Below are positions 1-16,547 of a DNA stretch of 64,000 nucleotides, one piece after another. The DNA comes from Arctopsyche grandis. Taxonomy: Eukaryota > Arthropoda > Insecta > Trichoptera > Hydropsychidae. The stretch's first letter is position 1, and every line of letters starts with the position of its first letter. A program made the translations under genes and the position numbers. The notes under the pieces were generated by a model. The model saw only the letters and a list, made by a program, of their open reading frames with translations. It ran no database searches and was not told where the DNA came from. The stretch spans positions 8,370,501-8,434,500 of the forward strand of contig NC_135355.1 in assembly GCF_051622035.1 (NCBI RefSeq), read 5' to 3'.

Positions 1-851
1 ACACCCAGTATTTATGTATGTAATATCTAAATTATAAATAACAAATTTTGTTAGCCATACCGTTCGTAATTACCATACATAAATACTCACATTGATGAAC
101 TCCTTCTAATTAATTTTGGTAAAAGTTGGAATTCTCGACAGGACGGACCCTCTAGGGTCGGAAGCGAGGCTCGGTCGACCCGCTCCTTCCTGTTATTGGT
201 TGCTCTTTGCGACTACTCTTGTATTGCTACTAGTATTGCCGTGAACTGAATTAACTCGACTTTTACCTGATGAAATACTCTGACGTATACTGCCTGGTTG
301 GCATATAATTTCGGAAGGTTGAGTTAAAAAACAAAAATGGCATAATAATTTAGTATTATCCAACTGACTCCAAATGTATGTATGTACATATGTATTCAGT
401 TGTACATACATACGAAGGTGCCTACATATACATATGCACGTGTATATTTTTCGGAAAGTCTGAACATTAATGTCGCAGCGTAATTTCGACGTCGAGATTA
501 CCGAATAATCCGATTGTGCGTGGAATTTTCGCGCGGCGTGGCAATTGGAGGGTTAAAATTAATCTGAAAATTGGTGAATTTCCCAAATAAAATTCTGCAG
601 TCTTTTCAATGATGTCTGCGATCGTTTCGTGGGTGACGAGTGTAAATATTTGACAACCACTCTATCGAGGGTTTGTTCTGAACCGCGTGCAAACCGTTTT
701 GGTCGCTCAGAGTCAATATTGTTACAAGCTTACTTCGGCCCATAATTGCATCCAAATGTTTTCGTTCTCTTAGTTTTGTTATCTGGTAATAAATTTTATA
801 CGTGGAAGAAGTGATTGAGCTACAATATGTATATGGGCACATGCTTAATTT

Positions 852-901
852 GAGACGTTGAATAACTTGTAATGCTCGGTTTACAAGTTATTCAACGTCT
901 C
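852..901. repeat. Perfect 21-bp stem hairpin
   Basis: Bases 852-872 and 881-901 are exact reverse complements over 21 bp, separated by the 8-base loop TGCTCGGT. Each arm runs from GAGACG at the outer end to TTGTAA at the loop. It may be a small foldback relic or a structured RNA element; no transcription evidence is visible. Confidence 0.85.
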
Positions 902-2899
902 GGTTTAATGTCTATATGTATGTACATATAACCAAAAATTAGATTTATTGAGAATTAATTTTATCGAGAAAATTCAATGTAACGTATAAAGCATATTTTT
1001 TTGTTTTTGAGAATTTAGTTAAATTAAATGTTTCATTGGTTTTCTGACTACGATATTTAAATTTTGTGAAGATTAATCAGGCCACGTCAAACGGACTGAC
1101 AGACGAACAAGACGAAGGTATTAAATCTCTTATTGGTATTGGATGAAGTCGAAACGCGCCTACGAATCAAATTAAAAGTAAACGTTTTATTATTCTATGA
1201 TTTCAAATCGATAAAGTTCTTACGAACCGCAAAAAGTTTTCGAGGGAAAATAAAGGAAAAGGAGAGAATGTCCAATGTTCCAAGAAATTTGTCGAACGAA
1301 AGCTAATTATTCAGATAGCGAACTTGACGATTGGGTTTTCTTTGAAATTTTTCCTCTTTCAAGGCATTGTGAATTTAAATAATCACATTTTCTGAGTGGC
1401 GACCGCATTTCATTAATCGTATAATTTCAATAGAACTGTCCCAACATATGTACATTCATAGGTGCAAATATAATATAACTTAATCCTTTTTTTGATATAG
1501 GAAAATTAAGTCTGTATGGATATTTGTCAACCTAGTAGTTGGTTGGTCATATAAAATTGAAATAAATTTTATATTTACTGAAAATTGATCAAACTTGTCT
1601 TTGGGCACGTTTCGTGCCATGTGTTCTATGTAATTTGGATGTAGTTTTAAATCTAATGGGGAAAATATTATAATTCAAAAATTGCTGCCAAGTGAAAATT
1701 TATTCGTGAAGAAATTTCCCAACACGTATTCGATAATTATTGAAAGCTCGCTAATGTTCCTAAAGGAAAATATATAATAGATTTATTAAAAATATCAATA
1801 TTCACTTTGGAAGAGGATAACGTCTTTGAGCTTAGAATACTTATACCTAACAAGAGTAAAATACGTATGATATAATTCAAATAAACTTCACTAGGAGAAT
1901 ATTGAGCGTTTATTTTTATTAAATAGTAAAAAATATCGAAACTATTCTCGAAATAATGATATGTAGGTATATGCAAAAAATCAAAATTTTCGAAATTTTT
2001 GTCGAGATAAATCGATTGGTTGGAGGCACAGGACTTGTTGAAAATCAATTAAATTTTATATTTAACGTTCTCTTGATATGACGAAAGTTTTCTACTAGGT
2101 CAATCGATGAAAATCCAAAATTTTAGTTCCGATCTAATATATGTACATACATACATATGTTTGTATCTTAATCGACGAGCGTACGCATTTTAATAATAAC
2201 AATGCGAAAAATTATGCGGATGCGAAGCATTTCGCGTGGCTTTTCAGGGGCGCTTTACGACGCGTTCGCGGTCGTATACCAATGTTAACATTTCATGAAG
2301 GAAATGAAGACAATTTGGAACGGGAAAGCGAATTTACACTTGATATTCCCAGCGCGATCCTCACACGCTGCGTGAGTAATAAAATAAACGATCTAAGATC
2401 TCTATTTATATATCCATACAGAGCGATCCTGTGAGGCGGGGGGGGGGGGGAAAGAGTAGTTCAACCGTTTTACTCTAAAGGGAGAACCGACAGAAGCGAC
2501 CCTCGCCTCGTGGACAAATATAGGCGACGTGTCCTTGTTGATTTATCGAAGAGGAAAATATCAATTTCTTCTTAGAGTCACAAAATATGTCTTCAATGTA
2601 TGTACCAAAGGACTTTTTACCCAAACAAATACCACACGAGATTAATATGGAAATGTCAACTTAGACGCTGGGAGAATGGAAAAGTTTTATTTATGTGGAA
2701 CAATATGGACTACTACTTCGTTTGTTGATGAAGTTAGGAAAATTGACATATGATTTTTCTAAGTGGAATTTTATTTAATTCTCATATAAAGACAATTTAA
2801 TATATTATCCCTATTAATTCAATTCAGATTCGTGTAAATACGAGTAAATAATGATACGAGATTTTAGCTCGTAATTTTATCGATTTAAAATTCAGCACA

Positions 2900-3345
2900 C
2901 TTCCAATTAACTCTTTAAACGAAACCAAAATATAGTGTGGTCAGAACACTACCCCAATAAACATGTTTCAATAGAAAATACTCAATATAAAATAGTATTA
3001 ACAGTAGGAGAAAATCCCAAATGAAAATACGTACTTTTGACTTTCGATTTGAACTGGACGACTACTTAGAGGGATTTTAAAGCTGAAAAGTAATATAAAT
3101 GAAATATTCATTCAAATATTCTAATATTCATTTTGAACAGAAAATTGACAGATTTTGAGACATCGACCGAACAACACCAAGATATAGAAAAATTGCTCGA
3201 TTTAAAAAAACACATATACGTACATATGTATCTCCGAATATCGAGCTAATCAACATTTTTTATTACCAGATTCGTGTTTACTGGGCATAGATCTATAAGA
3301 AAAGTCATATCTTGTCCCTAAACCATTTTTCGTGTCGAACATTGT
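2900..3345 (-). repeat. Dispersed repeat, copy 1 (inverted relative to copy at 31955-32370)
   Basis: Read on the minus strand, this stretch matches 31955-32370 over about 420 bp with scattered substitutions. Shared blocks include GACTACTTAGAG, ATAAAATAGTATTAACAG and TAGATCTAT...CCCAGTAAACACGAATC. It lacks the terminal repeats that bracket the other copy, so it is probably a truncated copy of the same DNA transposon. Short open frames in both copies are non-homologous shadows. Confidence 0.75.
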
Positions 3346-4406
3346 AGTTAGTTCCTCCATCCTAAACACCACTAAAAGATTTTGACATTCATCGAAGCAT
3401 ATATACATATATGTAGGATATAAATTTTTGTCTTCAAACAGTAACAAATAAATTTGCCACTCTACATATCAATACATATACATATGTGAATACATATGTA
3501 TACATATGTACATGATTATTAATTATATGTAACAAGAAGTAGTCTTATTTAGGAATATGTACATATGCTGAAGAAACGTGGATGATTGCGTTTGTTTTAA
3601 TAATATTTTTTCCTATAGAAGTTAGTTCTGCTAGTACTATATATTTACCGAAAATCAGTAGAACTTAATTTTGATATCCATTAGTGATATAGTTTGGAAA
3701 GTCAGGGTTTTGGAAATAGGCCAATTCGCCATATCAACCCGGGTATACGTTTCAGTCCTCGTATTATCTGAATTAAACGACATCAAATTGAGATGGCTTT
3801 CGATTGACTGTTCGAAAATTTTCATTGAATTTCGGTATGAAATCAGCGATCGGACAGCGAGTGGAGCTAATGCCGAAACTCGGATTTATGAGATGTTTCT
3901 GTGCGTGCCATCCTAACGACCCGCAGTTGCGTTTAGAATATTAAGTTTATGTGTCGTGATACGAGCCCTTGTACAGTGCGTTCGTGCTCGTGTGACATTC
4001 GATATGTAAATCGACTTGCGAAACTATCTGACTGAGGAGTTTCACGACATGAAAATATCATACTCACATATTTTCGAATGGCGTTTTGTTGCGTCAGAAT
4101 TTCGAAAATATTGCGTCATATGAAAATAAATATAAATCGCACGCTTTGACGTTTTGCGGACGTTCATAATTGAATCCGGCCGAATGAATATAAATAGCGT
4201 GCACTCAATAGATGCAGAATTTAAACAAATACGGGAACTCGATCGTTTCGTTCCAGCGAGACTATTTGCTTGATTAGTATTCAGATGAAGATGGTTCATT
4301 ACTATGTTGAATAAATACAAATATTCGTACCCTGCCGTTTAGGATGGACTGATTCGTATCTTTCGGATAATTTCTTTATTTATACGTATAATACATATTG
4401 TATAAG

Positions 4407-4528
<122 letters not shown>

Positions 4529-4659
4529 ACAAATCACTCAATCAAGATACAATACAATCAATACAAGCATTTATACAATACGAATTCATACAAACATCAT
4601 TCATAGTGGCATTTTATTATACAAATTGGCGAACCTTAAGACGCTGAATAACTTCAGAT

Positions 4660-4815
4660 TTGCAAAAGAGATTGGAAAGGAGATGTCAATTTTCAGGAAC
4701 CGTTTCAATGAAAATCAATAGAGTCACAAAGCAAGATCTGGCTAGTGGGAATCGAACCGTGATCACTAATATGCTAACCACTAGTCCACGCTGCTGTGCA
4801 GTAATACTTCAGAGC
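4660..4815 (-). repeat. tRNA-derived SINE, copy 1
   Basis: On the minus strand a tRNA-like head carries an A-box-like block (TGGACTAGTGGTTAGCATA) and a B-box-like block (GGTTCGATTCC). These are followed by a body containing TGTGACTC and TTGAAACGGTTCCT. The same body is found at 33630-34050, 47505-47650 and 54262-54335, so this is a repeat family rather than a functional tRNA gene. Confidence 0.65.
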
Positions 4816-5184
4816 ATTTTAGAAATATATCAACATGAGAAATGATTAGTGACGCCGATGTATTTATTTATATGTATGTATGTGAGCACAGGGATGTAGT
4901 GCTAATAAAAAAAAAGAAGTGCTGGAACGCTGAATTCACTAATTTTACTCTCTCCCTCTCACACAAATTATTTTCAAATTGTAACATTAAAATTCATATT
5001 TTGTATTATGCAAAGTACTTCAAAAAGGCGCCGCAAACGAAATTTTTTTCCAAATATCTTAATCAATCTAACTGTATCACCAAAAAACTATAATAATATA
5101 TACCGATTGTCGTTTTTACTTTAGTTCATTTTTCAATATTTGTACAAGAAACGATTATATTAATAATAGATATATTAATATGAC

Positions 5185-5400
5185 TAAATTAAAATATATT
5201 ATTAATGATAATTAAATAATAACAAATAATAATAATAATTAAATAATAATAAATAATTAAATAATAATAAATAATTAAATAATAATAAATAATTAAATAA
5301 TTAAATAATAATAAATAATTAAATAATAACAATAATTTAAATTTATTATTAAAGATAATTAAATGATAATTAAATTTCATTTATTAATATAATATTTTTT
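5185..5400. repeat. AAT/AATTAAAT low-complexity array
   Basis: Imperfect tandem units of AATAATAAATAATTAAAT run through this stretch. It holds no coding potential; the open frame made of Y, I, L and N is composition-driven. Confidence 0.85.
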
Positions 5401-6931
5401 ATTTTAAATTTTTATTAAAAAAAAAGACTTAAATAAAAAAAAATATTTATAGACCACTTTCATAATTATAGGCACATATATACCTATATATAACAAATAG
5501 GCCATAAAATAAATCATTATATTATATTCAAAGCAGAAGTCAGATTACATATTATATGTACATATATGTATGTATGTACTTTGTAGTGTATCGTACATCA
5601 GTTTCGGTAGAATAATATCATGTATAATTAAAGCGTAACATGTGATCGGTAGTATGAATTGGCTCTCGTTCAATTAAAGTGTGCAAATAAGGGATCGGCA
5701 CTTGTACGGTCTCGCCGGGTGTTAATGTACGTTCGCTTCGACGTGCCAGGCGATTGCGAAAGCACCGCACCCACTAAAGCTCCGGCCCCATTATGCTGAA
5801 TGAAGCTTTTACGGCTTGTTGAATTTTAATAGGAAGATCTCGACTCGGAGGGCACGAAAAACGTGAAAATCCGAAATCCACTTTTCCCCCCTAGGTCGAC
5901 CGAAGGGCCTACGTGTGTTTTTAATGTATGATGGAGTGGCACCACGCGACATACTCAATTTAAATTATTTTGCAATTTAAATTAAATTCCAAAATGTTTG
6001 TATGTACCCAGTGACGGCTCGTGGATAAAATATCTGGGGGTGCTGCGGTTGATTAAAAAAAAAATGTTTATTTGGATTATATTTTATTAATAACATCAAA
6101 ATTATCAAAATTAAACATTATATGTATTTATTTCATTATAAAATTGATTATTCTGTCTTTTTTCCTTGAAAAAAGGTCTATCACCTTTTCGTTAAATTTT
6201 TCACTGTTCAATTTTTTTTTCAATTGACAGCATAGACAAAGTCGTCAATCTTTCCATTGTGTTTCTTATATATGTATGTATGTCTTTATTCTATTTATTG
6301 ATGAAAAACACCGTTCTGGCTCGATTAATAAGTTTTGTTATTTCCACACGAACTTTCCATAAATTGATTGCAAAAATAAATTTTAAAAATATTAATGAAT
6401 CATTAATACTATGTATTTCTTTCCTTGAGTAAAACACTTAAGTAAGTAATTAAGTTTGAAGTTTTTCTTTGTCTAGCATTGGATATGATTCAACGATTAG
6501 TAGTAGATCTTCCATTGGCATTTTCTTTCAGTACTTTTCAAAATTTTCTTTATTAAATAATTTCATAGCTTTTAATTGATTAGAAAAAGTATATGTTTCG
6601 TTTATATCCTTAATAATAACATCGCACATATTTTTGGCTTCTATAATATGTGCAATAATATGTATATGCATCACATATTTTTGGCTTCTATTCGCTATAA
6701 GAATCTCGTATTTGTATAATGACATTAGTAAAACTTTTTAAGTTTTCTTTAATTGAAAATGCTAGATTGCATTTGGTTATAAATGATTTCTACATGCGGC
6801 ATTAATTTTTGAAAAAGTTTTGACTAAAATAAAAAATTGTATTCAGTTAATTGGTAGAATCTGTTATTGTCGTATCAGTATTTTCGGAAGAATATTTAAG
6901 TTCTTGAAAACATTAGCCCAGATTCTTTTGA
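5401..6931. other. No gene seen; possible decayed transposon end
   Basis: The stretch is AT-rich with no supported exon. The sequence at 6009 (CAGTGACGGCTCGTGG) resembles the left end of a hAT-type MITE. No matching right terminal repeat could be found, so no element is called. Confidence 0.5.
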
Positions 6932-7234
6932 GTCAAATGGGTTGCCAGTAACAAAAATAAAATTTGACGTTTCAGTGAAATCATAACCAGTTGCATTCAT
7001 AGTTCAGTGAAATTATAATTTTTGACAGCTGGATGATAGCGCGTCACCCCGCTCCTGTCCATTCTCACTTTCTTCATAGTCCACACATCGTAATATCTAT
7101 CTAAGCACATCGTAATATCTTAGCAATTCACACTTATTTATTTAAGGGTTGGTTTTATTCATTTAAAATTCGGTTGTTAGGGTCGGTATTTATTTTTGTC
7201 AAATTTTAGTTTTGTTACTGGCAACCCATTTGAC
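6932..7234. mobile_element. MITE with ~37-bp terminal inverted repeats
   Basis: Bases 6932-6968 and 7198-7234 are near-perfect reverse complements, beginning GTCAAATGGGTTGCCAGTAA and ending TAAAATTTGAC at the inner side. The 303-bp element has no open frame. The superfamily is not determined because no clear target duplication was found. Confidence 0.8.
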
Positions 7235-7727
7235 GTTTGATTTGCCGGGCGGACACCGAATCTGTCGTGCGAGCTATTTTAAAGAGGGGCACTCTTTTTA
7301 TTTGCAGGGCGAAATGTTTTAGAGACGGTCATTCGCATGTCGTGATAAATACCTAATTTTTCTGGAAATCGGGCTATTTTGCCGGGCCGATAAATGGTAC
7401 CCGTTGTTAAATCAAATTCAGGAAGTTGTTAGAAAACTAATTTAACTCTAGAATTGTTATGTGAGTAAATACTATCGCAATTATAATAGTAATCGTTATC
7501 AAAGCTGTTCTTACTTTTTATTATCTGGTATATTTTGGTTTGTTTGATCATTGACCATCACTTTTTTTCAGATGGAAAATTATTTAAAGAAGGTTTGATT
7601 TAGATGTATAGTATTCAATTAATTGCCTTTGGAATGTTAATTCTTTAGAATTATTCAATATTAAATTCTTCTCTTTACACACAGATGTATATGTATGTAC
7701 ATATTATACCTATTGTACCTATAATAT

Positions 7728-8234
7728 ACTATATATAAATGTGTCGGTAAATATGTATATAAATATGTGACGGACAACGGGCGCAGTATGGGGAACCAAT
7801 TATTATTTTTTTCATTTTTTCAGTTTTTTCATTTTTATCATTTTTATCATTTTTTTCAGTTTTTTCATTTTTAAAATTTTTTTCAGTTTTTTCTGTGTTT
7901 TCATTTTTTTGGTTTTTTTATTTCGGGGCTGGGGGTGAAGGCATTGGAGGCGTTGGGGGCGAAGGCCCCGTGGCGTTGGAGGCGCTGGAGGCGCCGGAGG
8001 CGTCGGGAGCGCTGGGGGCGAATGCCCCGAGGCGCCGGGGGCGCAAAGGGCGAAAGCCCCGGGGGCGCCGGAGGCGTCGGGGCATCGGTAATGCACAAAA
8101 CGTAATTCGTAATTTCTAATTCGTGCATCAATTTCTTTCCGAAACCAGTCGATTCAATATCTTTAACTTTATTTTTATTCGAGTTTCAATTCCTTTTCGA
8201 AACCACCCGTTGAAATCAACGGGCCCAACACTAG
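7728..8234 (+). mobile_element. Non-autonomous Helitron, copy 1 (GC-rich cargo)
   Basis: The 3' end is diagnostic: a palindrome CCCGTTGAAATCAACGGG, then CCAACA, then CTAG at 8231-8234 followed by T. This is the classic Helitron terminator hairpin plus CTRR inserted before T. The body holds a tandem TTTTTTCA tract at 7800-7915 and a GC-rich block at 7925-8085 built of GGCGCCGGAGGCGTCGG-type units with small GGGGGCGAA(G)GCCCC hairpins. No RepHel protein is encoded. The left end (ACTATATATAAA) is approximate. Open frames through the GC block are compositional artefacts. Confidence 0.8.
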
Positions 8235-8720
8235 TCATATATATAAAAACGCTAATCTGTGTGTGTGTGTGGGTGTGTGTATGTGTGTGTGTGTCCTAAC
8301 GCTCGCCGAACATAATGAATGAATATAAAAAACGATAAATTTTCGACGAGACGACTTTGTCGTGACTCGAACCAGTCATCTCAAAATAGCCTCAATATAG
8401 GTCTAAACTGAGCATTGGTCACGAATATTACGCCAAATCCAATTTTTCATTTCGCCTTTTTTTTTTTAAACATTAATTGAAATTTTCCTTCTTGCCATAT
8501 AAAAATACGTAATTATAATAATTTTATTTAGCGAGGTTTTGAACCTTTTTTTTCCATATAAAACAATTAAATATACATTTTTAATTGAGATTGAAATTAA
8601 TTTATATTTTAACGATATTTGAAAAATAAAACCAATTCCAGGACGCCGAGTCGAACCTACCCCCTCGCGGCCAGATCAATATACGCTGACCACTACACCA
8701 TGATACGGATACAAAGAGTG
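8235..8720 (+). mobile_element. Second Helitron-like start abutting copy 1, with tRNA-like fragments
   Basis: Immediately after the CTAG of copy 1 comes TCATATATATAAAAACG, a GT repeat and TCCTAACGCTCGCCGAACATAATGAAT. The same left end begins the Helitron at 43415, so two elements lie head to tail. No 3' terminator was recognised and the right limit is a guess. On the minus strand at 8341-8425 and 8641-8710 there are tRNA-like A-box (GTGTAGTGGTCAGCG) and B-box (GGTTCGAGTC, GGTTCGACTC) motifs. The acceptor stems do not pair, so these are SINE or tRNA relics, not functional tRNAs. Confidence 0.55.
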
Positions 8721-13007
<4,287 letters not shown>

Positions 13008-13434
13008 TAGTGCTTCCAATCCCGGAAGGTTACTTCAGCACCGGGATTGCGGTGCTGGGAATTTCCGATCCCGGGATCCCGGTGCTAGCACCGGGAAATC
13101 AAATGTATAAAAAAAAAGTTCAATTGCATGCACAATATCTGCGACACAATCCAGGCCGTTCTTAACATTTCGTGGAAACGGCAAGCCAGCGTCGAAACGA
13201 GTTAGAGCAAACAAATGGACTATGTCCGTCATTGCTCATCCCACCATTGTTCATTATATAATGTTGTTTTATGTTTTTTGCATATTATTTTTGTAAAAAT
13301 ACTATTTTTAAAGAAATTTCTGCCAGCACCGTAATCCCGGTATTCAGACTAGTTTCAGCACCGGGATTCACGGTACCAGAAAACACTGGGGTCCCGGGAT
13401 TCCGGTGCCCAGGATCCCGGGATTGGAAGCCTTA
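13008..13434. mobile_element. hAT-type MITE with palindromic CCCGGGATCCCGG repeats
   Basis: The terminal inverted repeats read TAGTGCTTCCAATCCCGG and TAAGGCTTCCAATCCCGG inward from each end. The flanks carry an 8-bp duplication, ATCACAGT at 13000-13007 and CTCACAGT at 13435-13442 (7 of 8 match), as expected for hAT. The interior near both ends is packed with ATCCCGGTGCTGGGAA/CCGGGATCCCGG palindromes. No transposase is present. It is 427 bp long. Confidence 0.85.
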
Positions 13435-13442
13435 CTCACAGT

Positions 13443-15254
13443 CCATTGAGCTCCGATATGCTATCAGACAATGAGTACTGGTTAACCGCTGGTCAACGAG
13501 CACTGATTGTCCAATCGCCATGTTACAATACCACTTTACTATGGGTGCGTATCAAAATACATACATATTTATATATACATAGGTATACATACATATTTAC
13601 AATGGTCCTATGTCCAACTTCTTAATTTTCAATGACAACACTCATCTTAGAGGTCACTCTCTCAGACTCCGAGAAGAAAAAAAATAAAACAATTTTATTA
13701 GAGATTCCTTCTTTTTAAACAGAGTGATTTAAGTTTGGAATAGTCTTCTTAAAAACTTATTAATTTCTGAAAACCTTAATTTTTTTAATAGTAGGTAAGC
13801 TATATAGATGTCTTTCTTTAACTTAAAGGGTTTTTATAATACTTCTTTTTCTAAATGTTCATTTCTTTCTATATTTTCGTTTTTTTAGTTATCATTAGTT
13901 AACTGTTCTATTTTTTTTACCTCTGCATTTTCTTATATTTCTTTATTTCTTTTTATCATTTGCTATTTCTTCTCTTATTCTTATTTTAATTTTATAATTG
14001 TTATGTTTAATGTTTTATTTATTTTGTTATTTGTTTTCTTTTCATTTAATTTATGTATATGTATTTTATTTTATTTTATTTTTTACATAGATGTATACCA
14101 GGAAAGCCTATCAGATAAACTCCAATGCTCCTTCCTAGTCAATTGCAAACATTTCAGCATGTTTTATTACATAAATCGCTGAATTTCGAGATGCCGAAGA
14201 ACACGAAATTGGCTATTAATTAATTAATGAATAAATCCATAGAGACATCTATGGATTTAGACTTGTACTTTACATATTGTACATCATTATCAAATACAGA
14301 TATTGGTGACATATGTACATGTGTATGTATAAGTCAAACCCCTTGGGTCTATCGGCTTTACCGCCTCCCTTAAGTATGTTAAATAAATAAATAGATATTT
14401 CAAATTGTAAAAATGCAGAATATGTACTAGAATATTATTTAAAATGTAGATTTCTATAATATTACTTAAAAATTAAATGTTATACTGCGTGTAATATAAA
14501 TGGAAAATGAGTTTATTCGTAGAATATGAAAATTTTAATTACCTCTTTTAAAAAATTTAATTAACTTGTTTTATATATCTGGTTGAACATATTATAATTT
14601 TTTTCTAGGAAATAATTTTATAATACATGCTTGTTTCAGTCAAATATGAATTGTTGAGGAAGCGGGATTTACAAGCATTCCATTTACCCCTTTATTCAAT
14701 GAATTTCGGCTCCCGTTTTAAGTATGTAATTTTAACGAGAAAATTAAATTTTAAAAAATAATAATGATAAAACGAAGAGAAAGAAGACGCATCAGAGATA
14801 TTTTATGGCGAACGGGGTGAGAAACTCCCAAGCGGTAAAAAGTGATTAAAAATAGCCTGGTGCGAAATGTTCATTATTCAACGAGCTTTAGTCCAAACTT
14901 CCGATTATCCGAGGAGCATTTTAATAAACGTTCAACTACCTGACTCGAAATAAAAACCTTATTATTTATAATCAACGCAATTTTAAGAAATTTCAAGTGA
15001 CACCGACACACAATTCATTACGTTGATATAGCTTTTATATATATGTACATATGTATCTAAAAATATTTATGTGAATCTATTCACTTGCCGAAATTTCGTT
15101 TTCTGTCGAGGCTGAATTTTTTTTATTACTTCCGGTCGGTGATTTCCTCTTTTTATTCTTCCGAGTCGTGTGTGGGGTGATTCAACGATTGTCACACGAC
15201 TTTTACTATGCATATATGTACATAAGAAGTACACGTTTACCTATATGTACATAC
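13443..15254. other. No gene; pyrimidine-rich tract and retroelement-like tail
   Basis: 13680-14090 is a T-rich low-complexity stretch. 14095-14395 ends in TAAATAAATAAATAG after GGGTCTATCGGCTTTACCGCC, which looks like the 3' tail of an old SINE or LINE on the plus strand. No exon was supported. Confidence 0.45.
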
Positions 15255-15381
15255 CAGTGGCGTTTCGTGGAAATTTCTCTGTTTTTATCGCAGGATACAA
15301 AGGGACTAGGTGAGTCCTGCTCGCGCACATGGAAGTAAAGCTTTGCGATAAAAACAGAGAGATTTTCACGGCACGCCACTG
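15255..15381. mobile_element. Short palindromic MITE (CAGTGGCGT ends)
   Basis: The 127-bp sequence starts CAGTGGCGT and ends ACGCCACTG. The arms continue as TTTCTCTGTTTTTATCGCA versus TGCGATAAAAACAGAGAGA, so it folds on itself almost completely. Its ends resemble those of the 541-bp element at 57701-58241. No clear target duplication was identified. Confidence 0.75.
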
Positions 15382-15636
15382 ATACATATATACGTATATG
15401 ATATCTGCTCTTGAAATGAGAGAATTTTACAATAGCTCGTACCGGCATAATAAAGACGTGAATGGAATTCTTCATGAGTGATTCAACGTTTGGGTAAGAC
15501 GCGGATCGTAATTTATGAAGTCTTTTTACTGCAGATAAAATTAACCGATATATTAAGTTTGTGCGTGGTGCTTAATGATGTATAAAATATGTTTTATAGT
15601 CTGAAACGTCGCTATGCAAATTTGTAGAAGAAAAAG

Positions 15637-16083
15637 ATGGACATTAAATTACTTTTAGTCTCTTGCTTTACGGCGAGTCTAGACAAGGGCATGGGTAGGT
15701 AATATGTTTTCATTTTTTCCTTTAGTTACAAGGTATAAAATTGTATGTATGTACATAAATATGTACATCTGTATGTCAAATCACTATTATGCGATTGATT
15801 ATTTCATGTTTTAAAAATTCTCATATGCAATTTAATTTTTAAAATACATACATAGATTGTCACAATTCGATTTGCTCTCAGTTTAATTTCAATTAATTTG
15901 CCGATGATTGGTTTTGTGGTGTCCGTTAAAGTGTATAACTTTTTGTTTCATTGGAATTGAATATGTACATATGTATGTATGTACACTAAGCCATGAAAAT
16001 ATTTAAAATGTAAAAGTATTAATTGCCATTTATTTTTTACAGGTCACAATGGCGAATCACAGACTATCGAAAGGATAATCAAT
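15637..16083 (+). CDS. Candidate two-exon small secreted peptide (weak)
   Basis: I do not recognise this gene. An ATG at 15637 opens a short frame beginning MDIKLLLVSCFTASLDKGMG, a hydrophobic signal-peptide-like start. Plausible donors lie at 15695 (GTAGGT) or 15699 (GTAATA), and a good acceptor TTTTTTACAG ends at 16042. The first donor gives a tail GHNGESQTIERIINIISLF and a stop, about 38 residues in all. The second donor gives a longer, different tail. AATAAA follows at about 16109. An in-frame TAG lies just upstream of the ATG. It could equally be the chance end of an unseen upstream gene, or non-coding sequence. Confidence 0.2.
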
Positions 16084-16547
16084 ATAATAAGCTTATTTTA
16101 ACACTACAAATAAAATTAATTCGTACGTACTTACATGTAAATTAACATAGTATATAAAATATAATAGTGTCATAGTTTATCAACATATATATATATATAC
16201 GTAGAAAAGTTTCAGATTGTTGACATTACACTTACACTTAACTGAAAATTTGACATTTTAAATTAATGTAGTGAATAACTTTAACAGTACACATGTAAAT
16301 AATAATAATATTTAACTATTTGTAAATAGCAAAATTACAATTGATGCGCGATGTCTTGTAAATACATACTTGTGTTAATTTGTAAAATTTAATTAAAAAA
16401 AAAATCAACACCAAATGTAAATACGATCGGTAAGATTAAGCCTTGCGTATACGTGTTTTGACCTAAATATATTATTAATATTAATACAAATCATATCTCT
16501 TCGCGTCTATTGTATTATTAATATAAATATTATAAAAACCGTTTTGA

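Larger units (their letters stand above)
1..4390. other. AT-rich stretch without a supported gene
   Basis: No convincing exon was seen on either strand. Open frames here, such as 2141-2434 and 3671-3916, have no recognisable domain, no signal peptide and composition like the surrounding DNA. The stretch contains a perfect short hairpin at 852-901, a run of G at 2439-2451, many TATG/ACATATGT microsatellite islands, and one copy of a dispersed repeat at about 2900-3345 (listed separately). Confidence 0.6.

Noticed and set aside
2141-2434. Plus-strand 97-codon frame, and 3671-3916
   Set aside because: No domain, signal peptide, splice support or homology that I can recognise; likely chance.
4735-4800. 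Functional tRNA gene on the minus strand (also 8341-8425 and 8641-8710)
   Set aside because: A- and B-box-like blocks are present but acceptor stems do not pair. One is followed by a SINE body repeated elsewhere.
6009-7045. Possible hAT element starting CAGTGACGGCTCGTGG
   Set aside because: No matching right terminus or 8-bp target duplication could be found.
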